Notes under the pieces: generated by a model
Databases searched by the model: none
What the model was told of the DNA's origin: nothing
Seen by the model: only the letters and a program-made list of their open reading frames with translations
Shown: positions 1 through 10,406 of the stretch, piece by piece
Position numbering within the stretch: position 1 is the first letter of the stretch
How the letters are laid out: every line of letters begins with the position of its first letter
From: Silene conica
Lineage: Eukaryota > Streptophyta > Magnoliopsida > Caryophyllales > Caryophyllaceae
NCBI GenBank assembly: GCA_029255685.2
Contig: CM055315.2
Span: forward strand, 69,965,681-70,029,680
Direction of reading: 5' to 3'
Length of the DNA stretch: 64,000 nucleotides
Translations under genes and position numbers: made by a program

Positions 1-124
1 AATAACCACATACAGGTATAACGTAAACGTACTAACCGCAGCATAAACAGGAATTATATATCGAATAATATATTTTTAAAGACGGAAAAAAAAACAGAAA
101 TCCAGTAGCATTCAAATATTTGAC

Positions 125-331
125 CTTATAGTTGAACTTGTTCTTGGTCCTCATCCTCTCATTGAGCAAGCCATCCACATCCTCTCTTGTGAAATCAAGG
201 CCACCAACATCGGAACCCGAATTGCTGGCAGGAGCACTAGGCGGAGCACTGGCGGGAAATGATTCCCGGCGGGCATTGGCGGTGGATAAACCTTGTCGGG
301 GACGAAGCACATTTGATCTTGGTCCTACCAT
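125..331 (-). CDS. First exon of a probable KIN-14 kinesin (partial)
   Basis: The exon reads from an ATG at 331 down to 125 and gives exactly 69 codons in phase 0, followed by a GT donor at 124-123. The gene continues past the left edge of the window. The N-terminus is basic and low in complexity (rich in Ser, Ala, Pro). It ends with a conserved-looking helix, FTREDVDGLLNERM followed by KNKFNYK. From memory, plant C-terminal-motor kinesins of the ATK1/KATB/KATC group carry a similar F-T-x-[DE]-[DE]-x-x-x-LLNE segment ahead of the coiled coil, so a microtubule minus-end-directed KIN-14 is my best guess. No motor domain is visible because the downstream exons are outside the window. An in-frame codon at 364 is GTG, so 331 is the better start. 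The exon itself is clear, but the family name is an inference. Confidence 0.45.
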
Positions 332-1205
332 TATGCCTCTCCTTTGCTCTCTTAGTTTCAACACTATTCAACTTTTTCTTAAACGTCGTCACCATCTACC
401 ACTTATACTATTTCCAACCTATTAAAAAACTATAAACATCATCATCTATTATGGTTCACCTCAATCAGACGTGACAATCAGAATGCAACCCATGATTAAT
501 ATTATACCAAAAAGATTGAAACTTTCAATTTTTAGCCTTAAAATTACACCAAATAAATTCCAAAAAGAAACATGGGCATTCTTTGAAACCCTCAACCCAG
601 TTGACATTGACGATTTCAACTTGTAATCCCAGCCAGACAAATGCAGTAAATAACCCATTTTAATTCTACGCAGTATTTTAATTAAAGATAAACAAACAAT
701 TGAAACGTAGTGAGTAAGCTAGATGACTACTAATAAAATTAGGGTATTTAACGCTGAGTATGTACTACATAGCATTATAAGTAATTTATACTAGTATGGT
801 AACAAAATTAACGATGACATTTGCAAATGAATATAAGTAACAAACATTAGACATTTTCCTAAAGATTATACACATAGCCATACTAACGTAGCCATAGCCT
901 GAAATTATGAATACTTTAGTACTATAAACCGAATGAGAATGAGAATGAGATGGTAGTAAATACCCAGAAAAATGAAGCCAAAATTGCACATAAAAATGTT
1001 AAGAAGAGAATAGTTAAGAAGAGAATAGTTAATGGAGCATAGAAGAGTTGCAAAAATAGTGTTGTATGCAGCGGGAAACTGGATGCACTGACTGATGTCT
1101 GTCGTCTGTATGATGATCGATGAGTGCCAAAAAAAAAGTGACGCAAGTAGGGGAGTACCTCCTAGGAGGACACAATATCTTGAACGAGACTGCTCTAATT
1201 TAATA
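332..1205. other. Upstream region of the left-edge gene, no clear gene
   Basis: AT-rich sequence upstream of the minus-strand exon at 125-331 that probably holds its 5' UTR and promoter. I see no convincing coding region, and the short open frames here have no recognisable motif. A short direct repeat (agaatagttaagaag) lies near 1006-1029. Confidence 0.4.
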
Positions 1206-1441
1206 CTCCCTTCGTCTCAGTGGATTCTTTATCTTTATTTTTCCACCATATTACATCATCAATATCTTTCATTTTGCATTTATAAAAATTATAAAAATTT
1301 GATATTATTCACGAAGACGAATCAAACAAGATCTCACATGACTATGTTTCTTCTTATAGATTGTCGAGAATATTATAGATTCTCTTGACTTGTGAATAGT
1401 GTCAAAAAGTAAATGTAAAGAACCTGCTGAAACGGAGGGAG
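1206..1441. mobile_element. Stowaway-type MITE, copy 1
   Basis: A 236-bp non-coding element with terminal inverted repeats. The left end is CTCCCTTCGTCTCAG, and the right end is the inverse of CTCCCTCCGTTTCAG. TA dinucleotides flank both ends (1204-1205 and 1442-1443), as expected for Tc1/mariner-derived Stowaway elements. A related copy in the opposite orientation lies at 35350-35600 and shares the interior, including a segment matching TTTTTGACACTATTCA. It carries no transposase and would need one in trans. Confidence 0.8.
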
Positions 1442-1502
1442 TAATTTGCAAATTAGGGGGTAATTGTAGGATTTGAGAGCAAAAACTTCTATATCTATAT
1501 AA

Positions 1503-1555
1503 TCTATATAATGACATAAAAAGCCTACTTTGAGCACCGTGTTATGACATGTGGT
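1503..1555 (+). mobile_element. Helitron-like 5' terminus (fragment)
   Basis: The sequence TCTATATAATGACATAAAAAG follows an A, the usual Helitron 5' context (A|TC). It resembles the 5' ends at 2430 and 9650. The hAT-like MITE at 1556-2198 interrupts it, and it seems to resume after 2198 (cacgtggcgg). I could not find its own 3' hairpin, so it may be truncated, or it may be an outer element whose end lies further right. Confidence 0.45.
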
Positions 1556-2198
1556 TAGGGATGGCAGTGGGCCGGGTACCCAACCCAGACCCTTAGGGTC
1601 GGACCCTAACGAGTCGGGTATGGGTCTGAATTTTTTAGCCCCATTCGGGTATGGGTCGGGTGTGGGTCTTATATAAAAACTTCGGGTCGGGTCCCGGTCT
1701 TGGTTTTGGGACCCTACTCGACCGGCCTTAGACCCTTATTATTAAAAAAAAGAAAAACAAAAACAAAAAACACATGTACGAATGTCAATAACCCAAATAA
1801 TAGACACAAACAGATGACCCTTATTAGTTATCATTAATATATTATACACATATCCAAATAATCATTAAGAATAACGAGGAAATTGATGAAAATGATGAGT
1901 TTGGGTACGGTAAATGATATAATTTAGGGTCGGGTACGGGTAATGATCCAAATAACCAAGACTTTGTAACACTTTAATCCAAACTTTGTAATTTAATTCG
2001 AAATTTGGTACATTTTATTGAATAACTCGTTAAGAAAAATTGGACCCTAGGGTAGACCCTATCCGGACCCAGACCCATTAGGGTCGGGTATGGGTCCATT
2101 AATTTCAGACCCTTTAGGGTCTGGGTCGGGTATGGGTCTAAGGTTTTTTTCTTCGGGTCGGGTCGGGTCTTGTCAGACCCTACCCATTGTCATCCCTA
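1556..2198. mobile_element. hAT-like non-autonomous element
   Basis: A 643-bp element with inverted termini TAGGGATGGCAGTGGG and the inverse of TAGGGATGACAATGGG. Imperfect 8-bp flanks (catgtggt and cacgtggc, 6 of 8 matching) fit a hAT-type target duplication. Both ends are packed with degenerate GGGTCGGGTA-like words. The middle is AT-rich and has no ORF. It lies inside the Helitron-like sequence that starts at 1503. Confidence 0.7.
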
Positions 2199-2593
2199 CA
2201 CGTGGCGGTCTTAGAATTTTCTAGAAATAGGTTGTGTTTATCATTTTGATTAATACTACAATTAATAATTAATTAAGACGTCATAATCAATTTACTTTTT
2301 ATGTCTCAATCTCCTAACTCTTCAAACTATCTAGCTATTTACCAATCACTAATTCTTTTTCCAAACATTAACCACATTGTCCGAGTGAAAGAATGGTTGG
2401 AGTTAAAGTTTTGGTCAAATGAAGAGTCATCTATACAATAACATAAAAATGCTAGATTGAGTAGTTACTAAACAACACGCGGCGGAATAAAATTACATGG
2501 TAGATTAACTTTTTTCTGAGCAAATATTAAAATAGAACACGAAAACGTAAAGTAGTAAACATCAATCTTACGTAAACATTCGTCTTCATTTTG

Positions 2594-2774
2594 TTACTAC
2601 ACTCCATAATCACAATAATTATCCAATCTTAGTGCAAAACTTTCCATATTCTATAATTATGAAAATTCAACAAATTTTTCATCTTCTTATTGTTACTCCC
2701 ATCCATAATCACAATATTTATCCCGCTTTAATGCAAAACTTGTCATATTCTATAATTACGAAATTCAACAAATT
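2594..2774. repeat. Imperfect tandem duplication in Helitron 5' region
   Basis: Two copies of a roughly 85-nt block, offset by about 97 bp. Both contain TCCATAATCACAAT, ATGCAAAACTT or GTGCAAAACTT, and ATATTCTATAATTA. They differ at about one site in ten. There is no coding potential. Confidence 0.6.
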
Positions 2775-3891
2775 CTATATAGTCAATTGATAAAACTCTA
2801 AAATATTAGCAAAAAAAACATGGAAAACTTCATCCTTTTTATGCTTTAGTCCATTCTCATTTGTTTGTTTTTTCAAAGTTTTATGATGAAGAGGTTAGAG
2901 AAAAAATAGATGAAAATAGAAGGATATAACAAGCATTTGTAATGTATAGTTTATTCTTAGCATTGTTGAATGTTGATGATGACATTTGCTTGAGATCGTC
3001 AATTATCAAATACGACTATTTCAAATTTTGTAATTTCTATTGATAGGATCATGTTTTAGTGAAATTTTTAATGTATTCAAAATTGATAATGTGTAGCTAA
3101 TTTGTTGGGATTGTATTATGTATCCCTTTACTATAAAAGGAATAGATTTTAGAGAATTCTTATTGGTCGATAAAAATTAGGAAAAGAAAAAATTTTAATC
3201 AATGTGAGATCCGCCATGTTCATTTACATAATTAATTACTTCAATTTATTCTTCTCACTACTTTCATTAATTAAATAGGTTACAATCTATAATCACACAT
3301 TGAATATGAAACTTTCCGAAATCCTAACTACTCCAATTTCAACAGCAAAAATCAAATCTTTGATGATAATTGATAATAAGTTAACTAATTTTACATAAAT
3401 TAAATGTATAGATTAAATATAATAATAAGATTGTGACGCCTAGACTTTACAGATATAGTATATTCCAAGATTAAAGAAGTTGTTAATACTTTATTTAACA
3501 TGCAGCTAATAATATGATTAAAGTGACTGACAATGAATATAAAACAAAAACAAAAAGTTAATATCAAATATAATAATATATAAATTGGCAAAAATTAATG
3601 CATTCAAATATTAGAAATCAACAAATTAAAATTGTTGAGAATTGGAAATCAACGAAATTATGTAACTCCGTCTTAAATGTACATAAAATAGATAAAGTTT
3701 ATATTATATGGTCGGAGTTTTTTGGGTAGTTAGAGAATCGGACTAATAATAATTTGAGTTCATTACGGTGGTTATGAACTTAGAATTTAAACCTTAAATA
3801 TAATTTTAAAATCTATATATATTTTTGCCGACTATTATCTCTGTCTTAAATTTAAAACGGGTGAGTATCACTCCCCCATGGGTTATAGAAT

Positions 3892-3981
3892 CCGTTTTCA
3901 AAATAATGCTCAAAAATAAAATAATTGTCGTTTTGGGTTGGAATTGAAAGTATTTGTCAAAATGGTGTCCACGTAGGCTCG
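3892..3981 (+). repeat. MULE left terminal inverted repeat
   Basis: Reads inward through TTGTCGTTTTGGGTTGG, GTATTTGTCAAAATGG and TGTCCACGTAGGCTCGG. It is inverted relative to 8974-9060. The outer limit is uncertain by about 20 bp. Confidence 0.75.
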
Positions 3982-4005
3982 GTTTTTCGGAACCTGCTCG
4001 GCTTA

Positions 4006-4183
4006 AACATGCCATAGGGGACGGCGTGTTTCTTTCCTAAGACACGCCATAGGGTATGGCGGGTTCAAACCTAGTAGGATTATTAAAAAGAAACAGAAAC
4101 TTTGCAGGAACTTAGAGACTGAAGACCCGCCATAGCGTATGGCGTGTTTCTTTTTGAAGACCCGCCATAGCCTATGGCGTGTT
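4006..4183. repeat. Left subterminal palindrome array (4 units)
   Basis: Four 25-bp units at 4006-4030, 4041-4065, 4124-4148 and 4159-4183. Each has a left arm like GACACGCCAT or GACCCGCCAT, a short variable spacer, and a right arm like ATGGCGTGTT. The arms are conserved while the spacers differ (for example AGGGT, AGCGT, AGCCT). In their positions next to a transposon end they look like candidate transposase-binding sites, which is an inference. Confidence 0.75.
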
Positions 4184-4397
4184 TAAGCAGAGTTTTTTTT
4201 TTTTTAATAAGTTTGCACGAGTTCCTTCATTCTCTTCATCTTTCACTCTTTCAACACTCACTCCCCCAACTCTCACAAGCACGAAAGTTAGACTTCATTT
4301 CAATCCTTCACAAGCACATCTCAATCCACCCTCACTCACTCAACTCTTTTCCGGTGAAAACTCCGGCGAAAACTCCGTCAAAGTTACCTCTTTCAAG

Positions 4398-4687
4398 GTA
4401 TTTTTCTTTTCATATTTTTTGTTTAATTTGTAATTTTTATGTTAGATTTCAGTTTTTATGTTTTCATTTTGGTTAATTAAGGTGCTTTTGTGCTTGATTT
4501 AGCTTTTTATATTGTTAATTTGTGGTTAATTTGTTATGTATATGAAAACCCCCAAATTTGAAACCCTAGATTATTGAATTTGATGTAAAAGTTGTTAAAT
4601 TGTGTCTAGTTCATTGTTTTGGTGATTATTATGTCGTAGTTTGTTTATAAATTGTTGATTTACACTAAGTAAGTTTCTTTTTGTATA
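4398..4687 (+). other. Predicted 5' UTR intron of the MULE transposase
   Basis: The donor is CAAG|GTATTTTT near 4398 and the acceptor TTTGTATAG ends at about 4688, just before AATGGATATT. The region between is T-rich, has no ORF and looks like a plant intron. It would place a spliced leader directly before the start codon at 4690. Confidence 0.5.
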
Positions 4688-4689
4688 GA

Positions 4690-6365
4690 ATGGATATTTT
4701 TGATTTTCCACTTATTTGTTATTGGGATGGAGAAATATTGGGGCAAAATGGTTGTGTTAGCTATAGAGAAGGGAATCAATGCTTTGTTTTAGCTAGTACA
4801 AAGATGGCATATCTTGAATTAGTTGAAGAGATATACAAAGGAATGGAAATTCATAGTTTTAGTAGTCAATTAAGGGTGAAGATGAAATTTCCAAGTTCCA
4901 GTTGTTTCAAAGTTGTACCTCTTAACAATGACAGGGCCTTAAAAGCATTATGGGCAAGTGTTCGTCATTCAAATGCTCCTTCAATGGACATATTTGTTGA
5001 GATTTCTACTTCTCAAATTGTCAATCTTACCCCAAGTATGCCTATTAGGCTAGATGATGTTGGTCAATTTGTTTCTATTGAAGCTAATGACATAAATGAT
5101 GGGGAATTTGAGGGTAATTTAGAAGGTGATGAGATTGATGAGGAGTTAGTAAGAATTGAGGAAAATTTAGACCATGTATAGAAGGATTCGTACATTGTCG
5201 GCCAGTGTTAACCATTGATGGAACACACTTATATGGAAAGTTCAAAGGCACGATTTTGACAGCCATGTCAATTGACGCAAATAACCAAATTTTTCCTGTT
5301 GCTTTTGCTATCGTTGAATCTGAAAATACTGATAGTTGGCCTTGGTTTGGCTTGCATAAGAGCCTTTATGACCAATAGAAGTGGACTGTGTGTCATATCA
5401 GATAGGCATGCCGGGATAATGAAAGCAATGAGTGAAGTTGGTAGTGGTTGGGAGGAGCCTTATGCTTATCATAGAATATGCATTCGGCATTTGGCTTCGA
5501 ATGTTAACACAAGATTTAGAAATAAGCAAGTGAAGGAAATGTTTGGGTCAACGGCAATGCAATATCAGAATAAGAAGTTTGACATAGGTTTTAATCGCCT
5601 AGGTGAGTTGAATAGAGAGGCACAACAATATGTTGTCGATGTTGGAATAGAAAAGTGGTCAATTTGTCATGATGGTGGATATAGGTATGGCATATTGACT
5701 ACTAATTTGGCCAAGGCATTTAATAATGTGCTAAAAGGGGCACGTTTTCTTCCAATAACCGCTCTTGTCAAGTGTGTCTTCTTCAGAGTTAATGCATACT
5801 TTGTTGAGCGACGTGAGATGGCAAGGAAAAGATTGTTGAGGGGCCTTCATTATAGTAAAAAAAATGACTACATTGTTGGAGGAAAGTTCTAAAAAGGGAG
5901 CATATCATAAGGTGGTTGTTTTTTATCATGTTGGAGGGGTATACCAAGTGACAACTCGTAGAGGTTCATGAAACGGGGCATACGGGAACCATTTACACAC
6001 TGTTGATTTATCAAAGAGAACTTGTACTTGTAACAAGTTCCAAATCTACAAATATCCGTGTTCTCATGTGTATGCCGTTTGTAAAAAAAAGGGCTTAAAT
6101 GCTAGTCAATATGTGGACATCAACTACTCTACGGCGAACACTTGGCTTCATACGCTTCTAAATTTCAACCTTTGAAAGATGAGGCTTATTGGGGTCCTTA
6201 CAATGGGCCTACAATAGTGTGTGATGAGCTCAAAAGACGTGGAAAAGGGAGACGGAAGAGTAAGCGATTTCCCAATGAAATGGATGAAAAATCTAAGAAC
6301 ACGGTTTCATGTAGCTTGTGTCGTGGTGTAGGCCACAATAAAAAAAACTTGCACATTGAGAGTGA
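4690..6365 (+). pseudogene. MuDR-type MULE transposase pseudogene
   Basis: Pieces of a Mutator transposase appear in order but in different frames. 4690-5181 (from the ATG at 4690) is the N-terminal MuDR-like domain, ending at a stop. From 5181 another frame gives the start of the DDE domain, with a catalytic-type Asp in LTIDGTHLYGKFKG (about 5214). After a second frame change near 5350, 5371-5892 contains the next DDE motif (VISDRHAG) and the rest of the transposase domain. A SWIM-type zinc finger (CTC, then PCSH) follows near 6022-6090, and a CCHC-like knuckle near 6310-6350 has lost one Cys. The region between the N-terminal domain and the first Asp is shorter than usual, which suggests an internal deletion. 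An exon seems to end at GAG|GTATTC at about 6365. It cannot encode an active protein. Confidence 0.85.
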
Positions 6366-6465
6366 GGTATTCATTGTTTATAGTTGCTTTTTGTGGAGTT
6401 TTGTGTCTTCTTTTTTTTCAATTTTTTCTTATTTTACTAATTTGTTCATTATCTCATTTATGCAG

Positions 6466-8328
6466 GAATCATAGATCAACGTCAACACCGTCTACTAGCG
6501 GGCCCGGTGAACCCGGAACTTCTCACACGGCAGAACTCCACAGGAGCAAGGCAATCTTGGAAGGGGGGGACATGGGTACCCTCCGATGTAGGTCGCACAT
6601 CGCTTCGCACAAGGGGTTTCAAGTAAGCCCTCAAGTAGTTGATTTTATTAGGGAGTCACAGTTTTTTTTCATTCATATGATTGTTGGTTTGAAGTTTGAT
6701 GTGGATTTAATATCCGCTTTGGTTGAGAGGTGGAGACCGGAGACACATACTTTTCACTTGACCGTGGGGGGGGGGCTACTATTACCTTACAAGACGTCCA
6801 TGTCTTGTTAGGGTTAAGGATTAGAGGAAATGTTGTTAGTGGACCGACGACATATAATTGGGGAGGAATGGTAATTGAACTTCTAGGTAAAACACCGGGT
6901 GCTAATGATCTCAAGGGTGCGTCATTAGGGATTGGTTGGTTGTTAGCTAATTTCAGCGGTCTCCCGGTAGATGCTAATGAAGAAGTTCTACATCAATATG
7001 TTAGAGCCTATTTGCTTATCTTGATGGTGACTATCATGTTTCTCGACAAGAGTGGTAATGATATCCAACTTGTTTATTTGTCATTGTTGAGGGATTTGAC
7101 CATGCTAGACACTTACTTTGGGGTAGTGCCGTTCTCGCTACATTATATCGTAATTTATGTAGATCGAGTGGCAAAGGCCAGAGACATTGGAGGTCCCCTA
7201 ATTCTTTTACAATTGTAGGCATGGGAGTGGATTCCATTTGGTCGACCTATAGTCATAGGTCCAAAAGAGACACCCACTCATCAAGGACCGAACCCGTTAG
7301 GCACTCAACATTTATTAAGGATTGACTCATTGGGTCGAAGGTGGCTAAGTGTGAACCGGAAGAAAGCACAAAGCATATCACTACTTGGGTATAGGGATGC
7401 TTTCGATACTATGCGCCATGATCAATTTATATGGCAACCTTACACCCAAGTTTTATCTTTTCTACCCGACTTTTGTCATGATGACTCGGATGATTGGGTT
7501 GTCATAGCTCCCATGATTTGCTTTGATATTGTTGAGTCGCATTTCCCTAATCGGGTAGCTCGCCAATTTGGGTGGAAACAAGATATTCCACAACCATGTG
7601 ACACGGAGCTTAATCTACACAAAGTAGATAAAAGAGGTGCCCATACCCGAAATTGGATGGATAAACATGCTCCATACATAGCAATGTGGGCTAGGAGAGG
7701 GCTATTTAGGTTCCATTGTATTGAGGATTATAATGAAATGCACTACAATGACCATTACATGATTTGGTACCGTGATCGCACTCTTCGATTCATTAGCCCT
7801 ACCTCGCTACAACCAACTTATCAAGCACCATTTGGCGTCACCCAATATCTTGTAAGTATACTATATAAACTTGTCTATTGATACTTAACTGATTTATTAT
7901 AAATTATCAATTCTAATACTCACTCTTTTTTGTTGTAGGCTCATGGTTTTGCGGATGTCCATACGACATGCAATAGGGAGCTTCAACAAATGCCTCTCGA
8001 AGTACCCCCTCATTTCCGTTCCATGGTTTCTGACATCCGTGAGTACTCCTCTCAAACACTTCAACAAGTCGGCTTTTCACATCTTCTCCAACCATACGAG
8101 CAACCAACCGAAGCACCAAACCAAGAACCCACCCAAGAAGAAACCCAAGCAACAACGGGGAATGAGTCCCTCGACTCAGTGGTATTGGAGGACGATGTGC
8201 CATTAGTAAACTATTCTAGGCACGGTCGACGCTCTAGATCTTCCATGGATCCCATCACTGAACAAGGTACTCCCGAGCCATCAAAGGGAAAACGGTTTTG
8301 GTCTCGTTTAAGAGGAAAGAAGAAGTGA
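6466..8328 (+). pseudogene. Plant mobile domain (PMD) gene, broken
   Basis: After an acceptor (TGCAG near 6465) the reading frame enters a Ser/Pro linker and then a PMD. The N-terminal hallmark LISALVERWRPETHTFHL (about 6705-6760) is followed by a run of ten G (6766-6775) where the frame shifts. The domain continues as ITLQDVHVLLGLRI, RAYLL and KARDIGG-LLLQL to a TAG at 7216-7218, then resumes in the same frame (AWEW) to about 7852. An intron 7853-7938 (GTAAGT...TTGTAG) leads to a last exon 7939-8328 with a Pro/Gln-rich tail and a basic C-terminus. PMD proteins include the host factors MAIN and MAIL1 and many transposon-borne copies. This one is transposon-borne. One indel and one point mutation account for its breaks within this span. 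Confidence 0.85.
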
Positions 8329-8545
8329 AATGCTTCAATCTATGTAATAGCTACATTAGTGAACTATTGTTAGATTTTCTATACTCCTTGTGCGAAACAA
8401 TTAGATATGTTCTATATTTGCTTTCAAATGACATTTTAATTTTCTGTGTGCATTTTTAAATTTTGTTTCTTTTGTTTATTCGTTTTATCACTTTCCGAGT
8501 AACATCACAACAAATATATATATAAAAAAAAAAATTCACTGAATC

Positions 8546-8960
8546 AACACGCCACAATGAATGGCGTGTCTAACCCCATATACCCGCCATCACAAATGGC
8601 GTATTTGAGCCTTTCATTCTCAAAAACCCCTGAACATTGTCAAACCTTTAAAAAATCACTCAATAAACACGCCACACCCCATGGCGTGTCTTTTTCACCA
8701 TACCCGCCATGCCAAAAGGCGTGTTTGAGCCTAACATTTTCAAAACCTCCTGGAACTTTTTTGTTTTTCTACCTGCCTCAAACACGCCACCACTTATGGC
8801 GTGTTATTTGTAAGAAACACGCCACCACATAAGGCGTGTCTTTTTTGAACCTCAAACCCCAACCTTCTGTTACTTTTTTCCATAAAAATACTCTGCTTAG
8901 ACACGCCACTTGGTATGGCCTGTCTCTTGTACATAACCCGCCATTACCAATGGCGTGTTT
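8546..8960. repeat. Right subterminal palindrome array (8 units)
   Basis: Eight 25-bp units at 8546-8570, 8581-8605, 8666-8690, 8701-8725, 8781-8805, 8816-8840, 8900-8924 and 8936-8960. Left arms alternate between the ACACGCC and ACCCGCC types and right arms are mostly GGCGTGT. Units come in pairs about 35 bp apart, with the pairs about 115-120 bp apart. The same palindromes lie at the left end, so the element has matching subterminal arrays. Confidence 0.8.
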
Positions 8961-8973
8961 AGGCTCGTTTTCC

Positions 8974-9060
8974 CGAGCCTACGTGGACACCATTTTGACA
9001 AATACTTTCAGAACCAACCCAAAACGACAATTTCTTTAATTTTCAGCATTATTTCAAAAA
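8974..9060 (-). repeat. MULE right terminal inverted repeat
   Basis: Inverted partner of the left terminus. The arm also forms a short local hairpin at its inner side (AGGCTCG ... CGAGCCT, about 8961-8979). Confidence 0.75.
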
Positions 9061-9375
9061 ATCGACAACTATTTTATTTTCGCCATTCATAATGCTTTTT
9101 TTTTCTGATTCAATCTACATATGTATATTTGATTCGTCCTAAACTTAAACCGATAATGTCGTCCTATATAAGAATTTGTATAATTTTATAATGTCAAGCG
9201 AATGCGTTGTTTTTACTTACGTCTAAGTTAAACGTATGAGTTCTTTTATTTTTTTACATCGATATAATTACAATACTAAAATTATATTTTTTATTAAATA
9301 TATCCACCTTTTTATTTTTATTTTTTCAGTTTAATAAAATTAAACCCGTGCATTTTTTGCACGAGATAAAACTAG

Positions 9376-9649
9376 TAATAAATTATAAATCTATCGACTA
9401 AGCAAAACAAGTTTAAAGTAAGCGCATAGTACTCCGTTATCTCATATATTGTCGGTTGAAAGGATAACATGTTTTTTTATCTTTTAAAGTAGAAATGTTT
9501 CGTGAATATGTATCTAATTTTATCTATTATACTTATCTCATTTAATTTTTTTTCCATTTGATTTAACGGTTAAAAGAAATTGAGTGAAAATATTTTAATT
9601 ATTAAATATAATTAATTATCTCTAAACTTACAATAGTTAATACTACCTA
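9376..9649. other. Short AT-rich spacer between two Helitron ends
   Basis: 274 bp between the 3' end of the Helitron at 2430-9375 and the 5' end of the small Helitron at 9650. I see no gene or repeat here. Confidence 0.5.
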
Positions 9650-9904
9650 TTTATACAATAACATAAAAAGGCTAGATTGAGCAGCTAACTAAACGACATT
9701 CGCCGAAATAAAATTACATGGTAGATTAATTTTTTTCTTAAAAAATATGAAAATAGAACACGAAAAAGCAAAGTAGTAATCATCAATGTCGAGAATAAAC
9801 AATATCACTAGAATAATAAATACATGATTCAAGAGGGGAAAATTAAATAATTATTGAGAAAAAGGTATAGATGTCCCGTGATTTTTCACGGGAAATTAAA
9901 CTAG
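9650..9904 (+). mobile_element. Small Helitron (255 bp)
   Basis: The first roughly 140 bp match the 5' end of the Helitron at 2430 (shared GCTAGATTGAG, AAAATTACATGGTAGATTAA and AGAACACGAAAA). The 3' end has a perfect hairpin, CCCGTGA and TCACGGG, and then CTAG at 9901-9904 followed by T. The 5' TC has become TT. It is a minimal non-autonomous copy with both ends and almost no interior. Confidence 0.7.
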
Positions 9905-9953
9905 TTTAAGTAATGAAACTGCGATTTTGCCTTGTGTACACAATTAAACATCA

Positions 9954-10141
9954 CAAATTCTCATTGTAGACGGGTTATCCGTCACAAGCTGAAGACGGAT
10001 AATGCCCCTCTCACATAATGCAAGTTGCACTATCCATACGGTGCTCCATTTTCTCCCACTTGCATGTTCACTTGCATTTGTGAGAGTAAAGTATCCGTCT
10101 TCAGCTTATCACGGCTATTATCTGTCACAAGCAAGACTCTT
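9954..10141. mobile_element. MITE family A, copy 1
   Basis: Non-coding element whose ends both contain inverted copies of CGTCACAAGCTGAAGACGG. Both ends are close to the outer words ATTCTCATT and AGTCTTGC. Family members lie at 18934-19092 and 36602-36762, with a more distant one at 19405-19629. No target duplication is clear, so the superfamily is uncertain. Confidence 0.6.
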
Positions 10142-10186
10142 ACATTAAACATAGGTGTTATATTTAAACACAAAAATTCATATTTG

Positions 10187-10355
10187 TGACGGGAATACCA
10201 GAATACCCATCGCAAAACTTACGACGGGTCAAGTATTACCCACTTGAGTAGGAAAAGTCAAGTTATTTGGGATTCCTATGTTTTGTCTTATCTAATCAAG
10301 TGAGAGTACTTGACCCATTAAAATTTTGCGACGGAAGAGAGACTTATTGATATTT
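10187..10355. mobile_element. Short inverted-repeat element
   Basis: Two arms (10200-10240 and the inverse of 10305-10345) share GCAAAA followed by a stretch like CGACGGGTCAAGTA or its counterpart TACTTGACCCATT. It looks like a small palindromic MITE. No transposase and no clear target duplication are visible. Confidence 0.45.
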
Positions 10356-10406
10356 AAGAACTCTCACCTCGATTGATATTTTAAGTAACCACTTTAATTC
10401 TCGTGT

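Larger units (their letters stand above)
3890..9065 (+). mobile_element. Mutator-like element (MULE) with PMD gene
   Basis: Long inverted termini frame this element. Left 3892-3981 and the inverse of right 8974-9060 match over roughly 85-90 bp with few differences; both share GTCGTTTTGGGTTGG and GTATTTGTCAAAATGG. Inside each terminus lies a set of 25-bp palindromes. The interior holds a broken MuDR-type transposase (4690-6365) and a broken plant mobile domain gene (6466-8328), both on the plus strand. I could not fix the outer edge or the 9-11 bp target duplication. The context is unusual, since the whole element sits within a Helitron. Internal deletions, frameshifts and a nonsense codon make it non-functional as read. 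Confidence 0.8.
2430..9375 (+). mobile_element. Helitron (non-autonomous) with a Mutator-like insertion
   Basis: The 5' end is A|TCTATACAATAACATAAAAA at 2430. The 3' end has a hairpin (CCCGTGCA and TGCACGAG around a T-rich loop, about 9345-9365), then CTAG at 9372-9375 and a T. This matches the Helitron pattern of A|TC...hairpin...CTRR|T. Left interior sequence (about 3170-3850) and right interior sequence (about 9250-9375) each align by eye to adjacent parts of the minus-strand relative at 18293-19230. The roughly 5.3 kb between them is therefore an insertion or captured segment, namely the Mutator-like element. I see no Rep/helicase domain, so it is not autonomous. The left unique part is AT-rich and has no gene. 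Confidence 0.7.

Noticed and set aside
7216..7218. Programmed readthrough of TAG in the PMD gene
   Set aside because: The gene has a second break (ten-G frameshift), so simple decay from CAG is more likely.
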